Positions 1 to 6,873 of a DNA stretch of 15,099 nt are shown piece by piece. Position 1 is the first letter of the stretch, and each line of letters begins with the position of its first letter. Under the pieces are notes generated by a model that saw nothing but the letters and a program-made list of their open reading frames with translations, had not been told where the DNA came from and searched no databases. The DNA comes from an uncultured Erysipelotrichaceae bacterium. GTDB taxonomy: Bacteria; Bacillota_I; Bacilli_A; RF39; UBA660. The stretch is taken from positions 1 to 15,099 of the forward strand of contig CACZQI010000040.1 of assembly GCA_902783345.1 (NCBI GenBank), read 5' to 3'. The position numbers were made by a program, and so were the translations under genes.

Positions 1-174
1 GAAATTAGAAATAAAGAAAAAGATTTAAAAGGACAAAATGTTAGTTTAGGTACTACTCCAAGAAGACTTACTGATTTAATTGGTTCACTTTGTGATTTAA
101 CAAGTGGCTCTGGTGATAAAGGTACCCCAGTAGTATTTATTCAAGGATATTTTGATAATTTAGCCGATGAATAA
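1..174 (+). CDS. C-terminal end of an unidentified protein (possibly CofE-like ligase)
   Basis: An open frame enters from the left edge and ends at TAA 172-174, giving the last 57 residues of a larger protein. The tail contains the stretch TPRRLTDLIGSLCDL followed by a Gly/Ser turn and GTPVVFIQGYF. The closing 'G-x-P-V-V-F-I-x-G' strand resembles the C-terminus of coenzyme F420-0:L-glutamate ligase (CofE)-like proteins, some of which occur in Bacillota without F420. This is a weak resemblance over a short piece and the identity should be treated as unknown. The stop overlaps the start of the next gene by 8 bases, which suggests translational coupling and a shared transcript. Confidence 0.5.
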   Translation, partial: EIRNKEKDLKGQNVSLGTTPRRLTDLIGSLCDLTSGSGDKGTPVVFIQGYFDNLADE

Positions 175-592
175 ATTTAAAAAGATTTTTGATAAAAGAA
201 GTAAACTATTATTTATTATTACTACTCTAGAAATTATTTTAAGTGTTTGGTATTTATCTTACTTTAATTATTTAGATAGATTAAATTATATGGAAAGCGC
301 TAATTCAACTAAAGATTTAGCCCTTCTTTTACAAAATATGTTTACTTCAACCTTTTGGGGTTTACTAATTTTAATAATATGTTTAATATCTATATTTACA
401 TTAATTGCCTTTATTTATAGAGATTTGAAATTTCAACTTATATCTATTCTATTATGGATTATCTTACTAATTTTATCAATTAATGTTAAAGATACTTTTA
501 TGAATAATTTAAGTAATTTATGTATTTTTATCCCAATAATTGCAATTAATATCTTAGCCTTTAGAAATCAAAAAAGCATTCTCAAAAAATGA
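167..592 (+). CDS. Small four-helix membrane protein of unknown function
   Basis: A 141-residue protein with a basic N-terminus (MNKFKKIFDKRSK) and four hydrophobic segments at about residues 13-31, 63-84, 89-106 and 116-133, so it should be integral to the cytoplasmic membrane. The only hydrophilic stretch of any length is residues 32-60. I see no catalytic motif and recognise no family. The ATG lies inside the last codons of the preceding gene in another frame (8-base overlap). No good Shine-Dalgarno site precedes it, so translation is probably coupled to the upstream gene. The stop codon TGA lies in the loop side of the terminator hairpin that follows. Confidence 0.75.
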   Translation: MNKFKKIFDKRSKLLFIITTLEIILSVWYLSYFNYLDRLNYMESANSTKDLALLLQNMFTSTFWGLLILIICLISIFTLIAFIYRDLKFQLISILLWIILLILSINVKDTFMNNLSNLCIFIPIIAINILAFRNQKSILKK

Positions 593-603
593 GGATGCTT
601 TTT
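571..603. terminator. Bidirectional intrinsic terminator between convergent genes
   Basis: A nine-base perfect outer stem (AAAAAGCAT 571-579 with ATGCTTTTT 595-603) continues through a T-G mismatch into CTC/GAG (581-583/591-593) around a 7-base loop. The T-run on the plus strand ends the membrane-protein gene. The complementary A-run gives a T-run on the minus strand, directly after the ylxM stop at 605, so it can serve both sides. Confidence 0.85.
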
Positions 604-604
604 G

Positions 605-886
605 TTATATATATTTTTCAATTTTAGCAAATACATCAGGAGCAAGCATATTTTTAATTTTATTTTTCTTTTCTATTAGTTTTAAAATAGATTCAAAAGT
701 TATCATTTTTTCTTTTGCACTTTTTAGGGCTTTACTAACTGCATTTCTTGATACTTTATGATTATCGGCTATTTCTTGAAGGGATAAATTTTCAAAATAA
801 TAATCTTTAAAATATTCTTTTTCTTTTATAGAGAGTAATTCTCCATAATAATCAAAAAGAGATGAATAATACAAAAAATCTTCCAT
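605..886 (-). CDS. ylxM: YlxM/p13-like helix-turn-helix protein linked to the SRP pathway
   Basis: A 93-residue acidic/basic helical protein with a sigma-70 region-4-like helix-turn-helix at about residues 34-58 (LSLQEIADNHKVSRNAVSKA). The N-terminal pattern (LFDYYGELLSIKEKEYFKDYY) is typical of the YlxM family. YlxM is classically encoded with ftsY and ffh in Gram-positives and has been linked to the signal recognition particle; the family is nominally DNA-binding but poorly characterised. The ATG overlaps the ftsY stop by one base (TAATG on the minus strand), with AAGGATTTG inside the ftsY end as ribosome-binding site, so the two are translationally coupled. The gene is slightly shorter than the roughly 110 residues usual in Bacillus. 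It is the last gene of the operon; no ffh follows. Confidence 0.88.
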   Translation of the reverse strand: MEDFLYYSSLFDYYGELLSIKEKEYFKDYYFENLSLQEIADNHKVSRNAVSKALKSAKEKMITFESILKLIEKKNKIKNMLAPDVFAKIEKYI

Positions 887-1857
887 TACATCAAATCCTT
901 TAATAAACCATAAATATATTCTTCGATATCAAATGATTTTAAATCATTAATTCCTTCACCTAGACCAATAAATTTAACTGGTAATTCAGCTTCTTCTTTA
1001 ATTGCTAGAACTATACCACCTTTAGCTGTTCCATCTAATTTAGTTAAAACAATTCCCGTAATATTAGTTATTTCTTTAAAACCTAAAGCTTGACTAATTC
1101 CATTTTGACCAGTTGTAGCATCAATTATTAAAAGTGTTTCATGAGGAGCAGAAGGAATAAATTTACCAATTACTTTATTAATCTTTTCTAGTTCATTCAT
1201 TAAATTAACTTTATTTTGAAGGCGACCAGCTGTATCAATTAAGACAATATCAACATTTTTTTCAGTTGCTTCTTTCAAACCATCATAAATAACACTGGCA
1301 GGATCCGCATTTTCTCTTCCCAGAAATAATGAATCTGTCTTTTTAGCCCACTCTTCAAGTTGTGGAACAGCCCCTGCTCTAAAGGTATCACCAGCAATAA
1401 GCATAACACTTTTACCCATTTCACGATATTTATGAGCAAGTTTTCCAATAGTTGTTGTTTTACCTACTCCATTAACACCTACCATTAGTATAACTGTAGG
1501 ACCATCAGATTGCATATTAATTTTATCAGTTAAATTATCCCCTTCAGCATATATCATAAATAGTTCATCAATAATAACTTCTTTTAAATATTCAGTATCC
1601 GTAATATTTTCTTCTTTAACTCTTTTTCTAAGTTTATCCATAAACTTTTCAACTGTACGAACACCAATATCAGCCTTAATTAATACACTTTCTAGTTCAT
1701 CAAAATAATCATCGGTTACTTTATGAAATTTATGACCTAAAACATTTATCTCAGATATAAAAGCGTTTCTAGTTTTCTCTAAACCTTTATCATAAACTTC
1801 TAAATCTTTCTTTTCTTCTTTTTTAAATACCTCTTTAAATTTACTAAATAGTCCCAT
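886..1857 (-). CDS. ftsY: Signal recognition particle receptor FtsY
   Basis: A 323-residue SRP GTPase that receives Ffh-ribosome complexes at the membrane for co-translational insertion of membrane proteins. After a short charged N-terminus (FKEVFKKEEKKD) and the helical N domain (about 25-105) comes the NG GTPase. The P-loop GVNGVGKTT is at 127-135, DTFRAGA at 157-163, DTAGR at 208-212, TKLD at 272-275 and the closing GLGEGINDL at 298-306. There is no long acidic A domain, as is normal in low-GC Gram-positives. The start is supported by AGGAGGG eight bases upstream of ATG. It lies 15 bases after the prepilin-like gene and overlaps ylxM by one base. Confidence 0.98.
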   Translation of the reverse strand: MGLFSKFKEVFKKEEKKDLEVYDKGLEKTRNAFISEINVLGHKFHKVTDDYFDELESVLIKADIGVRTVEKFMDKLRKRVKEENITDTEYLKEVIIDELFMIYAEGDNLTDKINMQSDGPTVILMVGVNGVGKTTTIGKLAHKYREMGKSVMLIAGDTFRAGAVPQLEEWAKKTDSLFLGRENADPASVIYDGLKEATEKNVDIVLIDTAGRLQNKVNLMNELEKINKVIGKFIPSAPHETLLIIDATTGQNGISQALGFKEITNITGIVLTKLDGTAKGGIVLAIKEEAELPVKFIGLGEGINDLKSFDIEEYIYGLLKDLM

Positions 1858-1872
1858 TAATACCCTCCTAAA

Positions 1873-2283
1873 TTAACCACATGTTACCCCATTAACATCA
1901 ATTGATACTTTATAATTACTATCTGTTGTTATTTTAATAGTACCCGAGCATTTATTACTAGTATCATTAAAATGTTTTTTCTCTTTTAATTTGGCAATAG
2001 TAGTTTCAATTGTTTGACCAACAGTTGCACTTAGCATAGTTGTGCAGTTAGTGGCGCTTTTATTAAATAAATAATTATAATCACTTACAGAAACATCACA
2101 ATTTACGATTTCTAAAACTAATGCTTCAGATGCATCTTTTAAATTTTTCTTTTCAATATCTCCTATTTTATTTTTAGCTGCATTTAAAGTATCCATTACA
2201 CTAGGAATAGCAATAATCATAATAATAGCTAAAATAATTATTACAGCCAATATTTCTACTAAAGTAAAACCTTTTTTATTCAT
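1873..2283 (-). CDS. Type IV prepilin-like protein (pseudopilin)
   Basis: A 136-residue protein opening with MNKKGFTLVEILAV, a textbook class III (prepilin peptidase) signal. Cleavage would fall between Gly5 and Phe6, with the conserved Glu five residues into the mature form (Glu10) and a hydrophobic helix to about residue 28. The rest is a small soluble head with four cysteines (62, 80, 112, 135) that could form two disulfides outside the cell. The N-terminus is like ComGC and other competence or type IV pseudopilins, but the head is not clearly any of them. No pilus ATPase, platform protein or prepilin peptidase lies in the window. The ribosome-binding site AGGTGAT precedes ATG. It sits between queH and ftsY with gaps of 8 and 15 bases, so it is almost certainly cotranscribed with them. 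Confidence 0.85.
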   Translation of the reverse strand: MNKKGFTLVEILAVIIILAIIMIIAIPSVMDTLNAAKNKIGDIEKKNLKDASEALVLEIVNCDVSVSDYNYLFNKSATNCTTMLSATVGQTIETTIAKLKEKKHFNDTSNKCSGTIKITTDSNYKVSIDVNGVTCG

Positions 2284-2291
2284 TAAATCAC

Positions 2292-2885
2292 CTATTCTTC
2301 ATTATTATTTTTTTTACTATATAAACATCCACAATAATCTTGACGATATAAATTATATTCTTTTGATAATTCAATACTTCTTTTATAACCATCTTCTTTT
2401 TTAAAATCAGATAGTAAATAAGGCATTTGATATTTATCTTGGAGTTTTAGCCCAATTTCATTAATTATTTTACTTGGTTTATGCGGACTAACTGTTAATG
2501 TTGTACAAAAATAATCATAGCCATTTTCTTTAGCAAGCTTAACAGTTTTTTCCATTCTAAGCTCATAACAAAGAGGACATCTTTTTCCATTTTCTGGTTC
2601 ATTTTCAAAACCTATGACTTTATTATGATATTCTTCATTTAAATAATCAATATCTAAGTAATTTACCTTTAATTCTTTTAATAATCTTATTTGTTCATTT
2701 TTTCTTTTTAAATATTCTTCATAAGGTTCAATATTAGGGTTATAATAAAGCACTGTTATATCAAAATAATTCTTTAATCTTTCAATAACGCTACTAGAAC
2801 ATGGTCCACAACAACTATGAAGAAGTAGTTTCTTTTTACTATTAAAAGAACTTATAATTTTTTTCATTTCTTCATTATAATTCAT
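2292..2885 (-). CDS. queH: Epoxyqueuosine reductase QueH
   Basis: A 197-residue member of the QueH (former DUF208) family, which performs the last step of queuosine synthesis by reducing epoxyqueuosine to queuosine in the wobble position of GUN-decoding tRNAs. It is a non-orthologous replacement of the cobalamin enzyme QueG. Visible metal-binding cysteines are LHSCCGPCS (Cys25, 26, 29), RCPLC (Cys103, 106) and the C-terminal YCGCLYSKK (Cys185, 187), with the family motifs YYNPNIEPYEEY and TLTVSPHKPS. Length is normal. The ATG overlaps the ftsQ stop by four bases (ATGA), so the genes are translationally coupled. No other queuosine genes are visible. Confidence 0.95.
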   Translation of the reverse strand: MNYNEEMKKIISSFNSKKKLLLHSCCGPCSSSVIERLKNYFDITVLYYNPNIEPYEEYLKRKNEQIRLLKELKVNYLDIDYLNEEYHNKVIGFENEPENGKRCPLCYELRMEKTVKLAKENGYDYFCTTLTVSPHKPSKIINEIGLKLQDKYQMPYLLSDFKKEDGYKRSIELSKEYNLYRQDYCGCLYSKKNNNEE

Positions 2886-3580
2886 TTTACTTCCTCCAAA
2901 TATGACCCACTATCTAAATGTAAAATACCTTTTTTATTATTTAAGGAAGCATATATTTTTTGATAATACTTTAAATTATTTAATTTATAAATATTAATAT
3001 ATACTGAATTACCATCATTCATTTTAAGTAAGAATCTTGTATCATCTACAATATTTTCATTAGCACTTTTTGATGGTGCATACTCTATTTCACTAATACC
3101 ACTAATCGTTCCATAATCTAAAGCTCCCATTCCTTTTAAAAATTCTTTTAAAACATCTTCTTTAGTATAATTTATTAAAGTAGGTATTCCTAAAAAATCA
3201 GGGGATTTTTCTATTTTACTTCCATCTTCTAATAAAATTACATCATTAGGTCTATCTAAGCATATAACTTTTAATTCTTTTACTTTTATTTTTAATTGAA
3301 AGCGTAGATTTCTTTTAATTTCTACTTCACTAATTAAGGGATTTTCTAAGATTTGTTTCTTTATTTTACTAATATTTAATTTAGCAATAGCCGGATAATT
3401 TTTAATACCTGCTGCATTAATTATGTCATTATCGCTGGCAAAATAATTACCAGTTATAATTATATTCCTAATTGGCTCATTTAAAATTTTTAATACTCCA
3501 GCAATAATAAGGTATATTAAAAGTAAAAAGACAATTAATCTTTTAAAATTCAATTTCTTTTTCTTCTTTTTTTGAGCCAT
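2882..3580 (-). CDS. ftsQ: Cell division protein FtsQ/DivIB
   Basis: A 232-residue bitopic division protein: a strongly basic cytoplasmic tail (MAQKKKKKKLNFKR), one membrane helix at about 14-31, then a POTRA-type domain beginning NIIITGNYFASDNDI (39-53) and the beta domain to the end. DivIB with FtsL and DivIC forms the FtsQLB-type complex that controls septal peptidoglycan synthesis. It is somewhat shorter than Bacillus DivIB and lacks a long C-terminal tail. Its position 11 bases after murG matches the usual dcw cluster neighbourhood, although murB, ftsA and ftsZ are not here. It ends in TGA, overlapping queH. Confidence 0.9.
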   Translation of the reverse strand: MAQKKKKKKLNFKRLIVFLLLIYLIIAGVLKILNEPIRNIIITGNYFASDNDIINAAGIKNYPAIAKLNISKIKKQILENPLISEVEIKRNLRFQLKIKVKELKVICLDRPNDVILLEDGSKIEKSPDFLGIPTLINYTKEDVLKEFLKGMGALDYGTISGISEIEYAPSKSANENIVDDTRFLLKMNDGNSVYINIYKLNNLKYYQKIYASLNNKKGILHLDSGSYLEEVK

Positions 3581-3591
3581 AATTATCCCTC

Positions 3592-4668
3592 TTATCTTAT
3601 TAAATTCTTAATTAAATTATAAATCATAGTACTACTATTATTAATACTCATATCTCTTAAATTATTTTGCATTTCGGCATATACCATTGGATTATTTAAA
3701 ATATTATTAATTTTTTCTTTTAATAAAGTAGGTGTTAAATCTTTTTCTTCAATCATTTCTCCAGCATGAGCATTTTTAATTGATAAAGCATTATAATACT
3801 GATGGTTATTAGCAACATATGGACTTGGTATAAATATACTAGGTTTTTCTAAAGCCATAATTTCACTAGTAATTGATGCACCAGCTCTAGTGATAATTAA
3901 ATCAATATCTTTCATTAAAGCACTTAAATTATCAACATATGGTACTACCTTTACATTTTTACTAAATTTATTTTTAACATATTCTTCATAATAATTTTTA
4001 CCAGTTACATATAATACTTCATAGTTTTCATCATCAATATTTTGTAAAAATGGAAGCATTTTATCATTCATAACTTTAGATCCTAATGAACCTTGCACTA
4101 TTAAGACACTATTTTTACCAGTAGATAAACCATATTTGGTTTTAGATACCGCTTTAATATCTATTGCATTTTCTGCACAAGGATTACCAGTTAAATAGGT
4201 TTTACTTTCATCAAAGTATTTTTTACTATCTTCAAAGCTAACTCCTATCATACTTGCCTTTTTAGCAAGAGCTCTGTTACTTTTACCAGGAATACTATTT
4301 TGTTCATGAATAAAAGTTTTTATTTTTAATTTATTTGCGGCTTTAATAACAGGGTAAGTAACATATCCTCCAACCCCAATAACTATATCTGGCTTAAATT
4401 CTTTCATAATATTTAAACATTTTTTATAAGCCTTAGAAATTAGAAAAACATTTTTTATATCTCTTGCTATTTGGCTTTTACTAAAACCATATATTTCTAA
4501 AGGAACATAATCATAACCAGCATTTGGTACAATATCTTTTTCCATTCTATTATGAGTTCCAATATATAAAAATTCACTATCAGGTTCTTTTTCTTCAATC
4601 TTTTTTAAAATTGCCAAAGCAGGATATATATGACCTCCTGTTCCTCCAGCAGTTATAATAACACGCAT
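3592..4668 (-). CDS. murG: Lipid II synthase MurG (UDP-GlcNAc transferase)
   Basis: A 358-residue GT28 glycosyltransferase that adds GlcNAc to undecaprenyl-PP-MurNAc-pentapeptide (lipid I) at the inner membrane face, making lipid II. Visible are the glycine-rich TAGGTGGHIYPALA at 6-19, the second glycine loop GVGGYVTYP at 98-106, HEQNSIPGKSNR at 121-132, QGSLGSK at 192-198 and the UDP-GlcNAc site TRAGASITSEIMALEKP at 260-276, followed by NNHQYYNA. The length is standard. AGAGGTG lies about 6 bases before ATG. It is the first gene of the minus-strand operon. A possible TATAAT lies at 4687-4692, but it is so close to the ribosome-binding site that the true promoter may be further upstream. Confidence 0.98.
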   Translation of the reverse strand: MRVIITAGGTGGHIYPALAILKKIEEKEPDSEFLYIGTHNRMEKDIVPNAGYDYVPLEIYGFSKSQIARDIKNVFLISKAYKKCLNIMKEFKPDIVIGVGGYVTYPVIKAANKLKIKTFIHEQNSIPGKSNRALAKKASMIGVSFEDSKKYFDESKTYLTGNPCAENAIDIKAVSKTKYGLSTGKNSVLIVQGSLGSKVMNDKMLPFLQNIDDENYEVLYVTGKNYYEEYVKNKFSKNVKVVPYVDNLSALMKDIDLIITRAGASITSEIMALEKPSIFIPSPYVANNHQYYNALSIKNAHAGEMIEEKDLTPTLLKEKINNILNNPMVYAEMQNNLRDMSINNSSTMIYNLIKNLIR

Positions 4669-4728
4669 AAAAACACCTCTAATATAATTATATAATAATT
4701 TCCTCTTTTTTTTAATAATAATGTAAAG

Positions 4729-4749
4729 AAAAAAGACTTTAATAAGTCT
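4729..4749 (-). terminator. Intrinsic terminator upstream of the murG operon
   Basis: On the minus strand a 6-bp stem AGACTT/AAGTCT (4744-4749 with 4734-4739) around the tetraloop ATTA is followed by a run of T. It lies about 170 bases after the stop of the 403-residue protein, and its transcription direction would end that unit before murG. The stem is short, so it could also be a leaky attenuator for read-through into murG. Confidence 0.5.
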
Positions 4750-4762
4750 AGTTTATAATATT

Positions 4763-4917
4763 TTAAATACTTATAGCATCATATTTTTGATAGCTTTTTC
4801 AATAATGTCTAATGATATTTTTATAATACTCCTGATTTTGCCATACTAAAAACTCGTTTCTAATTTTAAATACGGGTCTTTTATTATGCTTTCATACCTC
4901 AAATAAGTAAATTTCAC
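4763..4917 (-). pseudogene. Possible decayed small reading frame between the 403-residue gene and murG
   Basis: Reading the minus strand, one frame starting at a GTG just after the neighbouring stop gives a sequence ending YESIIKDPYLKLETSF and a stop. A second frame, entered by a shift near 4880, gives RPVFKIRNEFLVWQNQEYY and continues NIIRHY, TGA, KSYQKYDAISI, TAA. The amino-acid composition of the second frame looks protein-like and hydrophilic, but it has no usable start, a frame change and an internal stop. I read it as a gene remnant. The alternative is chance open sequence in AT-rich spacer. No family is recognised. Confidence 0.3.
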
Positions 4918-4918
4918 C

Positions 4919-6130
4919 TTATTTTAAAGCTTTTTCTTTAGATTTGCCTATTATTTTATACTTTCCTTTATATGTAGCAGTTAATTTATTTAAATATTTC
5001 TCCCTATTTTCTTCATTTTTAGATAATATTAAATTTAAGGTTGGCAGTTTAGATAAATCTTTAATTCTTAGTTTTTTAAAATCATCTGGATAGAAGAAAA
5101 ATACTCTATTATCATATGTTGTTAATGCATTAAGACGATAATACTCTTCCGGCACTCCCATATCTTTTAGCTTTTGGATAAAATCTGGTTTAACTTTCTT
5201 GCGAGTTTTTAATAAATTATGAATTAAGGCTTCCTCTACTAAATCATTAGGGGCGATAATATAATTATCAGAATTCTTTACTAATCTTTTTATTTTAGAT
5301 ATATCAATTTTAACTTTTGGTTTATTTTCCATATTCAATATAGCCCAAAATTCAAAACGATCCCAACGATAATTATCAATACTCATTGCAATGTTATCAT
5401 CATATTTATAACCAATTATTCCTTTGCCAGCAATTGAATAAAATGATAAATCATTATTAATCGGACTATAATAATAGCCAGTTTTCTTATAATACTCTAG
5501 CATTTTATCATAAAAATAATGAGATAAAAGTTCACAAGTTTCAGAATAAAAACCTTTACTTCGATACATACCTACTTCATAAGGCTTTTTAGAATAATTT
5601 TTATTTCTCATTCTAAAATCATAAGTAGTTACATTATTATTAGGATAATTATATCTTTTTTTACACTCTGCTTCTAACTCTTCATAAGTTTTATCTTTTA
5701 AAGTTTCGGTTTCTAAAAATGATACAATTTCTTCATAAGAACTTATAACCATATAGCCATTATTACTTTTTAGGCTTTCCATAAATTTCATATAATAAGG
5801 AATAATATCTTTCATAACTGAGAAAAACTCTGATTTGGGATTAATTTCATAAAGTTTTCTTCTTACATTATAATCATTTAAAACCATTTCTACATATTCA
5901 TGACACTTTTTATCACTAATTGGTTTTAAATCATAAAACTTACTTATAATACGATATGTAATAAACAGAAAAACATTTATTTTAGGTAAATAAGTATAAG
6001 TATCCTCATATGCAGCATTAACTTTTTCAATAATAGCGCGATCATTAAAATCAAATACATCAAGTTTTTCTTTACCAGTTAACTCTTCTATATATGGCAA
6101 TAAACTTTCATGAATTTTTAATTTTACCAT
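4919..6130 (-). CDS. Hypothetical 403-residue protein, family not recognised
   Basis: The open frame extends to a TTG at 6163, but the ATG at 6128-6130 (MVKLKIHES) is the better start. It is preceded by TAAGGGTG at proper spacing, and the upstream codons coincide with a TGGTATAAT promoter element. The protein is soluble-looking, rich in Tyr, Lys, Asn and Glu, with no signal peptide or clear membrane helix. It has tyrosine-rich stretches (KKTGYYYSPINND, YDDNIAMSIDNYRWDRFEF) and a basic C-terminus (KGKYKIIGKSKEK). There is no ATPase, nuclease or peptidase motif that I can recognise. It has its own promoter directly behind the rpoZ terminator and is a single-gene unit. Base composition matches the neighbours, so recent transfer is not obvious. 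Confidence 0.8.
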   Translation of the reverse strand: MVKLKIHESLLPYIEELTGKEKLDVFDFNDRAIIEKVNAAYEDTYTYLPKINVFLFITYRIISKFYDLKPISDKKCHEYVEMVLNDYNVRRKLYEINPKSEFFSVMKDIIPYYMKFMESLKSNNGYMVISSYEEIVSFLETETLKDKTYEELEAECKKRYNYPNNNVTTYDFRMRNKNYSKKPYEVGMYRSKGFYSETCELLSHYFYDKMLEYYKKTGYYYSPINNDLSFYSIAGKGIIGYKYDDNIAMSIDNYRWDRFEFWAILNMENKPKVKIDISKIKRLVKNSDNYIIAPNDLVEEALIHNLLKTRKKVKPDFIQKLKDMGVPEEYYRLNALTTYDNRVFFFYPDDFKKLRIKDLSKLPTLNLILSKNEENREKYLNKLTATYKGKYKIIGKSKEKALK

Positions 6131-6151
6131 CTTTATCACCCTTACAAAGAA

Positions 6152-6160
6152 ATTATACCA
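6152..6160 (-). promoter_or_regulatory. Extended -10 promoter of the 403-residue protein gene
   Basis: TGGTATAAT on the minus strand is a perfect extended -10 (TGn plus TATAAT). The expected start point near 6145 leaves a leader of only about 15 bases that consists almost entirely of the ribosome-binding site TAAGGGTG (6137-6144). No good -35 box is visible; its position falls inside the rpoZ terminator hairpin. Confidence 0.6.
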
Positions 6161-6161
6161 C

Positions 6162-6193
6162 AAAAAAAGCTTAATTATTTATTTTAATTAAAC
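6162..6193 (-). terminator. Intrinsic terminator of rpoZ overlapping its stop codon
   Basis: On the minus strand GTTTAATTA (6193-6185), a 7-base loop and TAATTAAGC (6177-6169) form a 9-bp stem with one U-G pair, followed by seven T (6168-6162). It overlaps the last codons of rpoZ. The U-G pair would be a C-A mismatch in the other direction, so it is directional. Confidence 0.7.
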
Positions 6194-6368
6194 CTTTTTC
6201 TAATTCTTCTAAGGCTCTACCTAGTTCTTTTTTATTTTTATATTCGTTTTCTGGTAATTGTAAATGGCCTGTTTCTTGAATTTGTTTTGCTCTTTTAGCA
6301 ATAATATGCACTAAAGAATATTTAGAGTCGACAGTATTTAATATCTTATCAATTGATGGATAAATCAT
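6171..6368 (-). CDS. rpoZ: RNA polymerase omega subunit
   Basis: A 65-residue protein with the omega signature: MIYPSIDKILNTVDSKYSLV at the start, then AKRAKQI at 25-30 and a conserved ELGRALEELEKG in the C-terminal helix (48-59). Omega helps assemble and stabilise the beta-prime subunit of RNA polymerase. The length is normal for Bacillota. ATG is preceded by AGGAGAGTG. It is usually encoded beside gmk (guanylate kinase), but here stands alone between a coat-protein gene and an unknown gene, with its own terminator. Confidence 0.93.
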   Translation of the reverse strand: MIYPSIDKILNTVDSKYSLVHIIAKRAKQIQETGHLQLPENEYKNKKELGRALEELEKGLIKINN

Positions 6369-6433
6369 TTTATCACTCTCCTATGATATTAATATACTAT
6401 AATTAATTCTTTTAATACATATTTTCAAAAGAA

Positions 6434-6439
6434 ATTATA
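6434..6439 (-). promoter_or_regulatory. Probable -10 element of rpoZ
   Basis: TATAAT on the minus strand about 65 bases before the rpoZ start, preceded by GTG and followed by the same TTTCTTT sequence that follows the -10 at 6152. There is no convincing -35 at 16-18 bases. Confidence 0.4.
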
Positions 6440-6457
6440 CACTTATTTTACAAGAAA

Positions 6458-6766
6458 TTATCTACAGCATGGATTTTGATCGTAAACATTACAAATTTCG
6501 TTTTCTTCACAACAAGTATAACATGGTTTATAAGTATGATGATATACATGATGATTAATTATTCTTGTATTAATTGGTTGAATATGTTCAACAGTATGAC
6601 AAATTTCACGATGACATACTCTTTCACAAGGCATTTCAACGATTGGATCACAACCATATCCTTCCATATACATACCCATATTCATATCTTTTTTCATAAA
6701 GTTATTATCATTCATATCAATATTAATATTTACTTCATCTTCATAGCAACGATTATCTTTAAACAT
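6458..6766 (-). CDS. CotD-like spore coat protein, Cys/His-rich
   Basis: A 102-residue protein with 11 cysteines (7, 39, 47, 51, 56, 82, 85, 86, 92, 100, 101) and clustered histidines. The second half, HTVEHIQPINTRIINHHVY followed by HHTYKPCYTCCEEN, resembles the CotD/spore-coat family, inner coat proteins of endospores that become cross-linked. The N-terminal third is Asn/Met-rich (NNFMKKDMNMGMYMEGYG) and variable. ATG is preceded by AGAAAGGAAAGTG. The upstream region carries a sigma-K-like promoter, as expected for a late mother-cell coat gene, and the next gene is the spore protease gpr. An overlapping plus-strand frame (6476-6769) is a shadow. Confidence 0.8.
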   Translation of the reverse strand: MFKDNRCYEDEVNINIDMNDNNFMKKDMNMGMYMEGYGCDPIVEMPCERVCHREICHTVEHIQPINTRIINHHVYHHTYKPCYTCCEENEICNVYDQNPCCR

Positions 6767-6790
6767 TAAAATACACTTTCCTTTCTAGTT

Positions 6791-6819
6791 TATCTTATGT
6801 AAATATTTGTTGGTTGGTT
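6791..6819 (-). promoter_or_regulatory. Sigma-K-like promoter of the cotD-like gene
   Basis: On the minus strand AACC (6819-6816), a 16-base spacer and CATAAGATA (6799-6791) match the sigma-K pattern of an AC core at -35 and CATAnnnTA at -10. The predicted start near 6784 lies about 18 bases before the ATG. A GGTTGGTT repeat gives a second AACC four bases closer (6812-6815). Confidence 0.6.
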
Positions 6820-6873
6820 AAGGGCTAGTATCATAATATTTTAATATTTACCAATAATATTAATGGTGATGTT

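Noticed and set aside
4669..4918. T-box or riboswitch leader before murG
   Set aside because: No T-box consensus, specifier stem or known aptamer core could be seen; only a short terminator and possible gene debris.
6131..6163. Upstream TTG start for the 403-residue protein
   Set aside because: The extra codons consist of the -10 element and ribosome-binding site; the ATG at 6130 has a proper Shine-Dalgarno site.
6476..6769. 97-residue plus-strand frame opposite the coat gene
   Set aside because: It is an Ile/Met/His/Thr-rich shadow of the cotD-like gene, with no ribosome-binding site, and lies antisense to a recognisable protein.
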